Notes: generated by a model from the sequence alone, not told the origin. 64,000 nt of DNA from Deltaproteobacteria bacterium (GCA_019307815.1 JAFDIV010000002.1:62001-126000), one strand, 5' to 3'; counted from the first letter of the stretch, positions 51,261-61,508 are shown. A program made the numbers and translations.

Positions 51261-52865
51261 ATGAGGGCATTAGCCCAGATATATTCGGAGACAGGAGAAA
51301 AAGGTTTGTTGTCAAAAAGGGTACTTATTGTTGGCAATAGTGAATATTGTGTCAAAGTGGCATCTGAGGCTGCATCAATTGGGGCTCCCATAACATTGAT
51401 AAGCTCGCGTGCCTTAGTCACCCAAGGCATGGAAACAGAAGGGCGGATAGAGTTTTTTTCACCGGCTGCCTTACTAGAGTTCCAGGGTACTCCTGGCAGA
51501 TTTAGGGCAATCTTGGGTTTTGATGACGGAACGAGGCTCTACAGGGATATTGGTTGCGTTATAGTCGCCCTGGAATTTGAGTGGAGGGCTGATTTTGCCT
51601 ACTGGGGCATAGAATCTAATGATAATATTATTTCTTTGGTAGACTTAGAGCAACGCTTGCAAGGTGGCAGTATAGACCTGCAGGCGGGAAGTAGGGTATG
51701 CTTCATCTCTGGCTTTAACCATTGTTCTCATCCCGTTTCTCAGAGAAGGGTGGTTAGGGCCGCAAAGTATCTAAGAGAGAAAGTTGGCCTAGATGTTTTT
51801 GTAATAATGGAGCACTTCAAGGTAGCAGAAGACAACTTAGAGAGGCTCATGCGGGAGGCCAGAGACTCAGGCGTGGTATTTGTCAAGTTGACAAATCAAA
51901 GCCCCCAATTAGCCATAAAAAATGGAAGGGTATTTCTTTCATACTATGATGAGGGCCTTGGTGCAGGGGTGGAAATGGGTGCTGATATGATTGTTCTTGA
52001 AGAAGGTATCTACCCTCCAGATATTGCTCCTTACATATCAAGGACACTTGGCATCCATCTAGATAATGCGGGCTTTCTACAAGGTGATTTTATACATAAT
52101 CCTCCAATTTACACGAATCGTAACGGCATCTTTGTGGTCGGGTCCTGCAAGGGGCCTATGGGAAAGGACAGGGCCCTTTGCGAGGCAAAGGCTGTGGCCC
52201 TTGAAGTGGAGAGGCTTTTCAAACAATTTGATGGTGGAGATGAAAAAGCCACAATAAACTGGGATAGCGACAGATGTGCAGCATGCTTGACCTGCTACAG
52301 AGTGTGTCCCCATAAGGCAATTAATTTTTCAGACGGTAAGACAGTATTTTACCCATTGGCCTGTAGGTCATGTGGCATCTGTATGGCCGTCTGTCCCATG
52401 AATGCCATTGAGCTCATAGAGAACTACGAGCAAGGAACAGTAATAGAATCGGACTTTGGGCTAGACTTAGAATATCCGCTGCCTCAACTCGTTATATTCG
52501 CATGCCAGAATTCTGCCTATGAGACATATGAACTTGCCGAGCGAAAAGGTCTTTTTCTCCACTCTGATTTCAAGGTCATCAAGGTGCCATGTGCAGGAAG
52601 CATAGACAGAGAGGCCCTTACCTGGGCATTTGCGTATGGCGCAAAGGTGGTAGTGGTCGCGGCATGCCATCATGACAGTTGTAAATCAATAGAAGGCAGC
52701 CATTTCGGCGAGGTCAGGTCACGCATGGTTAATGAAATGTTGGAGGACATGGGGACTGGCCAGGAATATCTGATCTTTGGTACAGTGGCACCGGGTATGG
52801 TCAGTGAATTTACAGAGATGATTAGAAGTGCAGAAGAAAAAATAAGAATGGACAGTCCCATCTGA
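51261..52865 (+). CDS. HdrA-MvhD fusion (QmoB-like) protein, copy 2
   Basis: Paralog of 49077-50690; CAACLTCYRVCPHKA, CRSCGICMAVCPMNA, FACQNSAYETY...VPCAGSID...AACHHDSCKSIEG; N-terminal GxGxxG motif lost (VLIVGNSEYCVKVA). Confidence 0.85.
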   Translation: MRALAQIYSETGEKGLLSKRVLIVGNSEYCVKVASEAASIGAPITLISSRALVTQGMETEGRIEFFSPAALLEFQGTPGRFRAILGFDDGTRLYRDIGCVIVALEFEWRADFAYWGIESNDNIISLVDLEQRLQGGSIDLQAGSRVCFISGFNHCSHPVSQRRVVRAAKYLREKVGLDVFVIMEHFKVAEDNLERLMREARDSGVVFVKLTNQSPQLAIKNGRVFLSYYDEGLGAGVEMGADMIVLEEGIYPPDIAPYISRTLGIHLDNAGFLQGDFIHNPPIYTNRNGIFVVGSCKGPMGKDRALCEAKAVALEVERLFKQFDGGDEKATINWDSDRCAACLTCYRVCPHKAINFSDGKTVFYPLACRSCGICMAVCPMNAIELIENYEQGTVIESDFGLDLEYPLPQLVIFACQNSAYETYELAERKGLFLHSDFKVIKVPCAGSIDREALTWAFAYGAKVVVVAACHHDSCKSIEGSHFGEVRSRMVNEMLEDMGTGQEYLIFGTVAPGMVSEFTEMIRSAEEKIRMDSPI

Positions 52866-52872
52866 GGCCATC

Positions 52873-52947
52873 TTGGAGAGAAAGGCAAATGAGGGGACCT
52901 GCCTTGCCAGAGCATATGACGTGGTAAAGAAGCCACTTAATCAGGGC
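52873..52947 (+). pseudogene. Relic of a second HdrC C-terminus
   Basis: Reads LERKANEGTCLARAYDVVKKPLNQGLW, aligning with the intact HdrC tail KKRAKAGLPSLPTSCDVVKKLLE; no upstream HdrC body. Confidence 0.6.
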
Positions 52948-52963
52948 TTATGGAGATTTGCCT

Positions 52964-53842
52964 ATGAGGTATTTGTTATTCCTTGGTTGCACTATACCTG
53001 CCAGGGCCAGAAATTATGAGCTTTCCGCTAGGCGGGTGGCCGAGGCCCTTGGGATCGAGTTGGTGGATGAAAAGCAGTTCGTGTGTTGTGGTTTTCCCAT
53101 AAAAGGGAATGACCATTTTTCGTCAGAGCTTCTTGGGGCATATAATTTGGCTCTTGCTTCTCAGATGGGTCTTGACGTGTGCACTCTTTGTAGTTCTTGT
53201 ACCTCTGCTCTTGCTGAGGTAGCTCATGAATTGGACAAAGACGAGGCATCTCAACGGGAGTCCATAAATGCCCACTTGAGACGCTTAGGCGTGCAATATG
53301 ACGGCAGGGTCAAGGTAAAACACTTTGCCAGGATTCTTTATGAGGATATTGGATCAGATGCAATAAAGCCGATTCTCAAAAAGGACTTGTCAGGTTTAAA
53401 GATCGCTGTTCACTATGGCTGCCACTACCTCAAGCCATCGGAAATATACGAGGGATTTGATCAGGTGGAAGAACCTAAGTCCCTTGAGTCCCTTGTGGCC
53501 TTAACAGGGGCTGAAGTTGTTGACTATCCGGGGAAGAAGCGGTGTTGTGGAGGGCCTGTGCTCCCGGTGGATGAAAAGGTTGCCCTTTCTGTAGCGAAAG
53601 AAAAGCTGGATGAGATCCAGAGGGCAGAGGCCGATGCCCTGTGTCTTGTATGTCCGTTTTGCTCGGTGATGTATGACGGTAATCAAAAGAGCATAGAGAG
53701 CGAGTTCGAGGTAAGCTATAATCTGCCAGTTTTATACTTGACCCAACTTCTTGGCCTTGCAATGGGGTTTGATCGTAAGTCCCTTGGGCTCAATATGAAT
53801 GTTGTCAAGACCAAGGAACTTATGAAAAAGATTCCTGAATAG
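52964..53842 (+). CDS. HdrB-like protein
   Basis: FLGCTIPARARNYELS, FVCCGFP, CTLCSSC, HYGCHYLKP, KRCCGGP, CPFC. Confidence 0.92.
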   Translation: MRYLLFLGCTIPARARNYELSARRVAEALGIELVDEKQFVCCGFPIKGNDHFSSELLGAYNLALASQMGLDVCTLCSSCTSALAEVAHELDKDEASQRESINAHLRRLGVQYDGRVKVKHFARILYEDIGSDAIKPILKKDLSGLKIAVHYGCHYLKPSEIYEGFDQVEEPKSLESLVALTGAEVVDYPGKKRCCGGPVLPVDEKVALSVAKEKLDEIQRAEADALCLVCPFCSVMYDGNQKSIESEFEVSYNLPVLYLTQLLGLAMGFDRKSLGLNMNVVKTKELMKKIPE

Positions 53843-53856
53843 TGAATGCCTATCAT

Positions 53857-56800
53857 CTACAATTGTGATTCTAGCTCCTGGATTTTTCTGTCAAACTGCC
53901 TCGCTATTAGGCTTTCGAACTCCTTGCCAACAATAGGGCGGTTTTCATGAAGGTACCATTTGATGCTGTTCCAATAGTCTTCCAACTCCTGGCGTTCATG
54001 TATGGAAGCAAGTACCCCTTGTATATCGCGCAATTTTTCTCTCCGTAATTTTTCCTTTTGGAGTTCATACAAATCCAGAATGCGTTGCCTTTGCTCGGTG
54101 GAAAAGCCTATTTCATAAGAGCGGGAAAGTAAATTTTGTACAAGATCGTGAAGTTCCACAAACTCACTAGCCACTTCCATTTGTTCCTGAAATTTTTTGA
54201 CCATGGCCTCTGTAATGACTTTCATTCGTTTTTCATAAGCCATTTCCAGGCGTTTCTCGTAATCGTCTGTTTGAAAAGGATATTTTCGGAGTGAGCGTAG
54301 GCTGTAATAGTAGTAGTTTTTCAATTGATCCAGATTAGTAATGGCCTCCATATAGCTGATCTTTTGGTCAATATCCACACGATCGCGGAAATCAACGCTA
54401 AGGGCATTATGGGCTGTATCTTTCGTCAAGATTAGCCCCCTTTTCGCCTTAAAGAGCTGAATGATTTGGGAGTTGCTGTTCCATATCCTCTCCACAGGTA
54501 AGGAGTTGAGAAAATGGTTTAGTGCTTCATAGCGTTTCTCTATCTTGTTACATAGGGGGAGGAAATTTAGCAGAGAGGGCTTGCCTGGTTGTCGGAGTCG
54601 TTTGCAGGCTAGAAGGGTGAGGAGTAAGATTTTGATTTGATTTTCGTAACTTAGGAAACCACTGATCTTTTCATAGCCATATACTCGCACCTTGTCTCCT
54701 GAGAGGTATTCAAAAATGGCATGCCTAACCGGTTCAGCCAGGTTTTGCAAGGTATTATAAAGACGGAAGGCCTCAAAGATCTCTCTTTCAAATGTGGGGT
54801 AGCCAATACTGGAAAAGGCCCTTTTTTTATAAATATATTGTAGAGGGACCTTTAGCATAAAGTTTGCAATGTCCTTGAATTCCACATATCGGATCCCGCG
54901 CAGTCGGAAGAGCCTTTCCATGGCAAAGACCATCCTTCCTGATCGGATGCATTCCTGTTGGTCAACGTCCAATGGTACTGATTCGAGGCCTTCGTGAGGT
55001 TGTATTTCTGCTTCTGGACCCAGGCGCTGAAAGCGTGCCACAGCATGAAACAGGAGCCCCCGTTGGCGGTGAATATTTTCCAACTCTGTGGCAAAACTGC
55101 TTTTGCCCTCCAGGATCTGTAGGCATATATCTCGTACACGAAACAGCCGCTGGGCCAGGTCTTCCACAATGAGGTCTTCCCTGATGGCCGAAAGCATGAT
55201 GAGGGAGAAAAGAAAAAGGGCATCAAGCAGCTCCTTGTCCTGAGGCTCCAAGATCTCCCTCAATGCATCAAAATGGATTTCACCTCGGATAATGTGATGT
55301 ATCAGGTCATGGTAATGGACGATGAAAAGAAGATAGTGAAGGGTCTGATCGTCCATATGATATCGTTCAGCAAAATTTTCCCTTTTCAGAAACAGAACCC
55401 CTGCTTCAGAGAGGTCTGCCGGGTTTATTTGGTTAGCGTATTTTTCCCTCAGCTCCGGGACCCTGCCAATATCTTGGAAGATGAAGGCCTTTATCAAGGC
55501 ATTGAACAGCTTTTCATTAGCTCTAAGCGCTGCCACGATCTTTTCAAGTTCCTCGATCTGATGTTCATTTACCCCGATGATTCCCGCGGCCATGGGGCCG
55601 AATTCGCGCTGAGCAAGTTGATGCAGGTAGATCTGATCTTGAAAGCTGTCCCTGTCTCTCTGTATCAAGGCCTGCATCTTTTTTGCGCTTTTGAGGATAT
55701 ATTGGGTCACAGGGGACTTGATATAAAGGGATCCGGAAAGGTCCAATTCCTCCAATGCGGTGAATTCGGGCAAGATGAACTTGAGGAGGCTTCTAGCATG
55801 GTGGTATAGGAGATCCAAGTGGGTGAAGAAGTGGCTTGGATCAAACAATATTTCCAACATCTCAGATCGAAGGGCCTCTCGGAGCTTTGCAATGGCCTGG
55901 TACCATTTGGTTTGTCTTAATGGGAGTTGTATTTTAGGATCCTCGTAGGACAGGAGGGTTTGGTGGCTTTGGTAGAAGCTTTCCAGGTCAAAAAATAAGG
56001 TCTCCAGAGTGCTTAGTTTTTCTTTGGGAAATTGGGTCAATGGCTTGCGTGCCAATAAATCAGTAAGGTCTTTTAGCCTTTGGATACCTTTATCAATATC
56101 CACATAGCCAACCTCCAGCGATTGGGATGAGGCATCTATTTTGAGCTGAAAACCTGTTCCCACAATAAAGGTGGTCTTGTTTTCATAAAGCTGATCTGCC
56201 AGGATTTTCAGGAAGGGAAGGCCTAGGTATTCGCGTTTAATTAGGCTTCCTTCTTTTTCAATACGGTTTATTTGTTGGTCGATTTCCTCATTGGTAAGAT
56301 TGGCCAGCAAGGGATTGAAATTGATTACTGTCTCTTCTCGGATGACATTTACTGTTATCCAGATGAGCGTAAAGACAAGGCGGCTGCTCAGTCGAGAAAA
56401 GATTCTTCCTGTGCCATGGAACTCCACATTTAGGAGTTTCCTATAAAAAGAGGCCAATTCCAAGGGGTCGCCCTTTAGAAAACGGCGTTCAAAGTCATTC
56501 ACCGTGTTAATTAGGTCGATAACATTTTCAAGCCTAGATAGTTTTTTTTGATCATAATCTGCTAGTGTTTCCTTTTCCATGGGGCCCTTTTGTTTCAGCT
56601 CAAGCCAGTTACCCAAGAAGTCATAATAGTTCATCATTTTGAGGCACTTGGCCATTATCTCATTGTGAATTCCCCCACTGGCTGTGATTCTCTCGTCAAG
56701 AAGCTTGTCCCAATCAAGGTCTCTGTTCATCACCACTCTAACAGCAGACTCATACAAATCGAATAGCTCTTTGAGCTGGGCAGACGAGAGCTCCATGCCC

Positions 56801-58563
56801 CTAGAGGCCTCTAGTTCAGCCATGGTCATAAGGCGGCAATAGCGAAGTAGGTTAAGAGCGCGTTGAGGGTCAAAGGTTCGTGCCAAATCTGAGACTGGCT
56901 TTAGAGATTTTTCATTCACCTTGCCCGAAAGCACGCGACCCATGGACGTATGGCCCGCGATTATGTAAACAATTTCTTCCAGCTCACCCTGTGTGAAACC
57001 GAAAAATGAAAGGGCTTCCAGGTTTTCCAATATCTTGGTTTCTGGGCCCTCAATTCGGCCTGGATTCAGGTAACTTTCCATCCTTTTCAAAAGCGGAATT
57101 TTCCCCACAAGCCTGAGCACGTCATTCAAGGCAGGAAATCTTCTCCGCTTATTTTCCAAGGGCTGCTTCAGGCGATCCATGACCAGTTCTGGGTAGTCCT
57201 TTCTTGTATCTCTTTTCAAGCCCTCGACCACCTTCAATGTGTCAATGACAAAACGAAAAGAGTCCCGATAATCCGCCACTAGATGAAACGGGCAGCCAAG
57301 GAGATGAGATGAACGCGCACGCTCCTTAACCTGTTCAGCATCGGTTTCCGGTGGCTTCTTTTGGCCCAGGAATATGAGCATATAACTGGGCTGGTAGTTC
57401 TTGAAAATGAACCGGGTATTCCAGTCTTCCTTTACCGTCTTAGGAACTAGGGGTTTTAAAAAGATTTGATCAAAGAAGGTGGTAAGCAGCTTGGCCCAGG
57501 CCTTTTCCTGTCCACCAGCAAAAGGCCAATGCCTTAGGGGGTAGTCAAGATAGGGAAGTTTGCTGACCTCTTCCATTGTCAGTTCATCAAGATTTTTTCC
57601 TTGAAGCAGCCGGTCTAGTACCTCTTGTTCCACATAGAAGTCTCTTAGATAACTTTGAAGATCGAACACATTGACTTCCATGCTTCGGTTTTCCATTTGA
57701 TATCTCTGTTGTGTTTTGAAGATATGACTGAAGAGGGCAAAATTTTTTCCTTCCTCTTCTGTTTTAAAGGTGATGTGGGTTGTCTCGTTTATCTTGGGGA
57801 CGTGGCGGTAGGCAATAACAAAGAGTTCCCCTCCTGGTTTTAATACCCTATGGAGTTTCCACAGGATATAGTGAGCATATTCATCAAGGCGCTTTTTTGA
57901 TGGTTTTCTCGTAGGGATAGGAGCGAAGTTTTCCAATAACAGGAGTTCATAGATGTCCCTCGTGAGGACGACAAGATCTAGCTCCTGCGGAAGGGAACTC
58001 AATGTGGTTAAGGAGTCCATGAGCACGAAGCGGTGTTCTTTGAATCTATAGGACAACTCATTAAAGATGAGATCATCTTTGTGGGTGAGCACTCCTATGA
58101 CATATTGTTCTTTTAGGTATTTCTTGCGGTGGAATTGGATGATCTTGCTGATTTCTTCCAGCCTGATTCGGATATGGTGCAAGGTATTTGAGACCAGGTG
58201 AGCAGGAATAAGGTAGTAGGGCTTGCCAAGACGACTGACCCGTATGAGCAGACCCATCTTTTTATAGATGCGATTGATTACTTTATAGTGCTTTTTAAGC
58301 TCTTCAGGATTTTCAAAGGAAACCCGCTGCAGAAGCCGGATATCATCGGCTTTTAGCCGGTCATATATTTCAAAAATGCCTGAGCCGTATGCATTTCCAC
58401 CAAACCGGCTGGGCAAATGCGCTGGGTGCTTAAGGGCAGGAAATGTCCCGATAGGAATATCTTCGGCATCTATTCCGAGAGAGGTGTATTCGTCCGGCTT
58501 GATAAAACGGAAGGTGTCCTTCTTGGGAAAACCATTGCCCGGTACGTATGTGTCGGGATTCAT
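53857..58563 (-). CDS. Very large (1568 aa) uncharacterised protein with possible degenerate methyltransferase-like and HD/GlnD-like segments
   Basis: Uninterrupted ORF; YILWKLHRVLKPGGELFVIAYRHVP resembles class-I methyltransferase motifs; AFIFQDIGRVPEL...LHYLLFIVHYHDLIHH...DKELLDALFLFSLIMLSAIRED resembles a degenerate HD domain. Confidence 0.75.
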   Translation of the reverse strand: MNPDTYVPGNGFPKKDTFRFIKPDEYTSLGIDAEDIPIGTFPALKHPAHLPSRFGGNAYGSGIFEIYDRLKADDIRLLQRVSFENPEELKKHYKVINRIYKKMGLLIRVSRLGKPYYLIPAHLVSNTLHHIRIRLEEISKIIQFHRKKYLKEQYVIGVLTHKDDLIFNELSYRFKEHRFVLMDSLTTLSSLPQELDLVVLTRDIYELLLLENFAPIPTRKPSKKRLDEYAHYILWKLHRVLKPGGELFVIAYRHVPKINETTHITFKTEEEGKNFALFSHIFKTQQRYQMENRSMEVNVFDLQSYLRDFYVEQEVLDRLLQGKNLDELTMEEVSKLPYLDYPLRHWPFAGGQEKAWAKLLTTFFDQIFLKPLVPKTVKEDWNTRFIFKNYQPSYMLIFLGQKKPPETDAEQVKERARSSHLLGCPFHLVADYRDSFRFVIDTLKVVEGLKRDTRKDYPELVMDRLKQPLENKRRRFPALNDVLRLVGKIPLLKRMESYLNPGRIEGPETKILENLEALSFFGFTQGELEEIVYIIAGHTSMGRVLSGKVNEKSLKPVSDLARTFDPQRALNLLRYCRLMTMAELEASRGMELSSAQLKELFDLYESAVRVVMNRDLDWDKLLDERITASGGIHNEIMAKCLKMMNYYDFLGNWLELKQKGPMEKETLADYDQKKLSRLENVIDLINTVNDFERRFLKGDPLELASFYRKLLNVEFHGTGRIFSRLSSRLVFTLIWITVNVIREETVINFNPLLANLTNEEIDQQINRIEKEGSLIKREYLGLPFLKILADQLYENKTTFIVGTGFQLKIDASSQSLEVGYVDIDKGIQRLKDLTDLLARKPLTQFPKEKLSTLETLFFDLESFYQSHQTLLSYEDPKIQLPLRQTKWYQAIAKLREALRSEMLEILFDPSHFFTHLDLLYHHARSLLKFILPEFTALEELDLSGSLYIKSPVTQYILKSAKKMQALIQRDRDSFQDQIYLHQLAQREFGPMAAGIIGVNEHQIEELEKIVAALRANEKLFNALIKAFIFQDIGRVPELREKYANQINPADLSEAGVLFLKRENFAERYHMDDQTLHYLLFIVHYHDLIHHIIRGEIHFDALREILEPQDKELLDALFLFSLIMLSAIREDLIVEDLAQRLFRVRDICLQILEGKSSFATELENIHRQRGLLFHAVARFQRLGPEAEIQPHEGLESVPLDVDQQECIRSGRMVFAMERLFRLRGIRYVEFKDIANFMLKVPLQYIYKKRAFSSIGYPTFEREIFEAFRLYNTLQNLAEPVRHAIFEYLSGDKVRVYGYEKISGFLSYENQIKILLLTLLACKRLRQPGKPSLLNFLPLCNKIEKRYEALNHFLNSLPVERIWNSNSQIIQLFKAKRGLILTKDTAHNALSVDFRDRVDIDQKISYMEAITNLDQLKNYYYYSLRSLRKYPFQTDDYEKRLEMAYEKRMKVITEAMVKKFQEQMEVASEFVELHDLVQNLLSRSYEIGFSTEQRQRILDLYELQKEKLRREKLRDIQGVLASIHERQELEDYWNSIKWYLHENRPIVGKEFESLIARQFDRKIQELESQL

Positions 58564-58607
58564 TGTATGCAGGGATTGAGATTAAGGTAAGATCGCCATT
58601 AACGGCA

Positions 58608-59414
58608 TTAGAGCCATCTCTTTCGTCTTTTGTAGGCCTTCACATCTTTGTAGGATTTAAGGGCACCAGATGCTGCGGTGCCAAGATAGAACTCTTTTAC
58701 GTCAGGATTTTCACGCAAATCCTCGGCCTCGCTTTCCATCACGATTTTGCCGTTTTCCATCACATACCCATAATGGGCGATTTGAAGGGCCATGTTCGCG
58801 TTTTGTTCCACTACCATTAAGGTAGTACCCTGTTCTTGGTTAATCCTACGAATAATTTGAAATATTTCCTTGACAAGCAAGGGTGCCAATCCCAGGGAAG
58901 GTTCATCCAGCAAAAGGAGTTTGGGATGGGCCATCAATGCCCTGCCAATGACCAGCATCTGAAGCTCTCCACCACTGCAATATCCAGCGAGGGATTTTTT
59001 CCTGGCAAGCAATGCTGGAAAGTAATGATAGACCATTTCCAGGTCTTTTTGATAGGGTTTGCCCCATCTGGTTGCAGTGCCTACCCTTAGGTTTTCCTCC
59101 ACGGTCAAGTATTTAAACTCCTGTCTGCCTTCCAGAACCTGGATAATACCCTTTCGCGTGATGTCTTCTGGGGCCGAGTTATGGATAGGCTCCCCATCGT
59201 ATTCAATGGCTCCCTCAGTGACCTTCCCGTTCTCGGGTTTGAGCAATCCGGATATGGCCTTCAAGGTAGTGGTTTTTCCCGCGCCGTTACTCCCCAAAAG
59301 GGACACGATTTGACCCTTTTTGATCTTGAGTGAGACACCTTTCAAGACCTGGATCACGTCGGAATAGACCACACTGATATTGTTGATGAGAAGCCTTAAG
59401 TTATTTTCTGCCAT
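58608..59414 (-). CDS. livF: Branched-chain amino acid-type ABC transporter ATP-binding protein
   Basis: SLLGSNGAGKTTTLKAISGLLKPENG Walker A, YCSGGELQM signature, LLLDEPSLGLAPLLVKEIF. Confidence 0.94.
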   Translation of the reverse strand: MAENNLRLLINNISVVYSDVIQVLKGVSLKIKKGQIVSLLGSNGAGKTTTLKAISGLLKPENGKVTEGAIEYDGEPIHNSAPEDITRKGIIQVLEGRQEFKYLTVEENLRVGTATRWGKPYQKDLEMVYHYFPALLARKKSLAGYCSGGELQMLVIGRALMAHPKLLLLDEPSLGLAPLLVKEIFQIIRRINQEQGTTLMVVEQNANMALQIAHYGYVMENGKIVMESEAEDLRENPDVKEFYLGTAASGALKSYKDVKAYKRRKRWL

Positions 59415-59467
59415 ATTCGCCGCCCATTATGAAGAATGTTTTTTTATCACTTTATTATTATACCAAA

Positions 59468-60538
59468 TCAATACGAAAAAGGCCATAGCCTAAAGCTTGA
59501 TCGCACGATCCGCCAGACTTCCGCCAATCCCTTGGGCTCAAATATGATGAAAAGGATGATGGCCAGGCCAAAGACAAATTCCCTTAATGGTGCAATGGTG
59601 ATGGCAATATTAGAGGCCACCCCCACATTCATTAAATATTGGGTGGTGGCGCTCAAGGTCTCATTCAATGCCACAATAAAGATAGTTCCAAACACGGATC
59701 CGGGAATATTACCAAGGCCTCCAATAATGATCATTGCGATAAATTCAATGGACAGCCAGAGGTTAAAGGGTTCGGGCGTAATGCTCATGGTATAGTAGGC
59801 GAATAGTGCCCCGGCAAAGCCTGCGTAAAACGAACTGATGGCAAAAGACAAGAGCTTGTAAGAAAATAGGGGAATCCCCATGCCTTCGGCGGCCCGATCG
59901 TTGTCCCTGATTGCGATGAAGGCCCTACCATAGCGTGTGCGCATGAGATTGACGGCAAACCAGGTCATCAAGACAAAACACACAAAAATCACAAAGTAGA
60001 AGTTACGATCGTTTCCCAAGTCCATACCGAACAGGGTTGCCCCTGTTACCACTATACCGTCGGCTCCTCCTGTTAGGGTGTCCCAGTGTACAAATACATA
60101 TTCCATGATGAATTGGCCAGCCAAGGTGGCAATCGTGAGATAGAGATGCTTGAGCCTGCCCGAGGGTATCCCGAATATCATGCCAACGCCGGCTGTCATG
60201 GCCCCTGCTAAAGGAGCCGTGGCCCAAAATGGAAAGTGGGCCTTGGTTGCCAAAATGGCGGCCGTGTAAGCTCCAACCCCAAAAAAGGCTCCATGGCCTA
60301 AAGAGATCTGCCCCGTATATCCAATCAGGATGTTCAAGCCAATAGCGCCAATAGAATAGATGCCTACCAGATTTAGCACATAGAGGAGGTAGGGCGTTGA
60401 GACAAAAGGTATTACCCCAAATAACAGGATAAGCCCTATGATCAGCCAGAGCCTGCCGAAATCTGTTTCAAAAATCGTCAGTTCCTGATGATAGGATTCT
60501 CTGAAATTACCGCATGGATGGAACTGTAATCTACGCAT
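59468..60538 (-). CDS. livM: Branched-chain amino acid-type ABC transporter permease
   Basis: IGAIGLNILIGYTGQISLGHGAFFGVGAY, GRAFIAIRDNDRAAEGMGI. Confidence 0.94.
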   Translation of the reverse strand: MRRLQFHPCGNFRESYHQELTIFETDFGRLWLIIGLILLFGVIPFVSTPYLLYVLNLVGIYSIGAIGLNILIGYTGQISLGHGAFFGVGAYTAAILATKAHFPFWATAPLAGAMTAGVGMIFGIPSGRLKHLYLTIATLAGQFIMEYVFVHWDTLTGGADGIVVTGATLFGMDLGNDRNFYFVIFVCFVLMTWFAVNLMRTRYGRAFIAIRDNDRAAEGMGIPLFSYKLLSFAISSFYAGFAGALFAYYTMSITPEPFNLWLSIEFIAMIIIGGLGNIPGSVFGTIFIVALNETLSATTQYLMNVGVASNIAITIAPLREFVFGLAIILFIIFEPKGLAEVWRIVRSSFRLWPFSY

Positions 60539-60561
60539 TTGGTTTGAAAACCTCTTTTGAA

Positions 60562-61440
60562 TTACACCCTTTCGATCTCAACGAGACCAAATAATCCATA
60601 GGGTTTGACCATTAGAATAAAGACGAGTGTAATGTATGGGATAACTTCCCTGAGGGAGGTGGAAACATACCCCCCTGTAAATGTCTCCAGCAAGCCGATG
60701 ATAATACCCCCGATAATTGCTCCCGCGATACTGTCAAGCCCTCCCAAAATAACCACGGGAAAGACCTTGAGTCCAATGGAGCTCAATTCATGAACGTTTA
60801 CCCCGTTGATGATACCCAGGACAATTCCACTCATGGCGCAGACTAAAGCTGCAATGGCCCATGACATGGCAAATACCCGTCGGACATGTACGCCAAGGGA
60901 CAGGGCGGCTGGCTGGTTGTCTGCCACGGATCTCATGTAGATACCTTGAGAAGAGTATTTAAAGAAGAATCCAAAGAGCGCCAAAAAGATGAGGCCGATG
61001 ATAAACGTAGCCACATAGACAGAAGGGATTTCAATGTTTCCCCAGTGAATGGCAAGGGCCTTGGGAAGAAAGTGGGGATAACTTTGGGTATCACCTCCAA
61101 AGACGAACAAAAGCAGTCCCTTGAACATGGCTGAAAGCCCTACCGTGAGCATTATCACTTCAATCAGGGCTTCACCAATGAGTGGTCTTAAAAAGAGCCT
61201 CTCCACGATGAACCCAAGGGCGAAACTGCCCACAAGTGTGACTCCAAAGGCCACAATAATGGGCAGCCTTGCCCATACTGACAGGGCAAGGAATATAAAC
61301 GCTCCAATGGCCAGTAGCTCGCCGTGGGCAAAGTTGAGCACACTACTGGACTTAAATATCATCACGAATCCCAAGGCTGAAAGGGCATAAAGAAAGCCGA
61401 TGGATAGACCGTTGACCAAAAGCTGAAAAAAGAATTCCAT
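60562..61440 (-). CDS. livH: Branched-chain amino acid-type ABC transporter permease
   Basis: NGLSIGFLYALSALGFVMIFKSSSVLNFAHGELLAIGAF, MRSVADNQPAALSLGV. Confidence 0.94.
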   Translation of the reverse strand: MEFFFQLLVNGLSIGFLYALSALGFVMIFKSSSVLNFAHGELLAIGAFIFLALSVWARLPIIVAFGVTLVGSFALGFIVERLFLRPLIGEALIEVIMLTVGLSAMFKGLLLFVFGGDTQSYPHFLPKALAIHWGNIEIPSVYVATFIIGLIFLALFGFFFKYSSQGIYMRSVADNQPAALSLGVHVRRVFAMSWAIAALVCAMSGIVLGIINGVNVHELSSIGLKVFPVVILGGLDSIAGAIIGGIIIGLLETFTGGYVSTSLREVIPYITLVFILMVKPYGLFGLVEIERV

Positions 61441-61508
61441 AGAAAACAGGCCCCCTTCTTGTCCGCAATGGATGTGGCGGGACTTATCCGCCGTAGTATG
61501 GGCGGATC

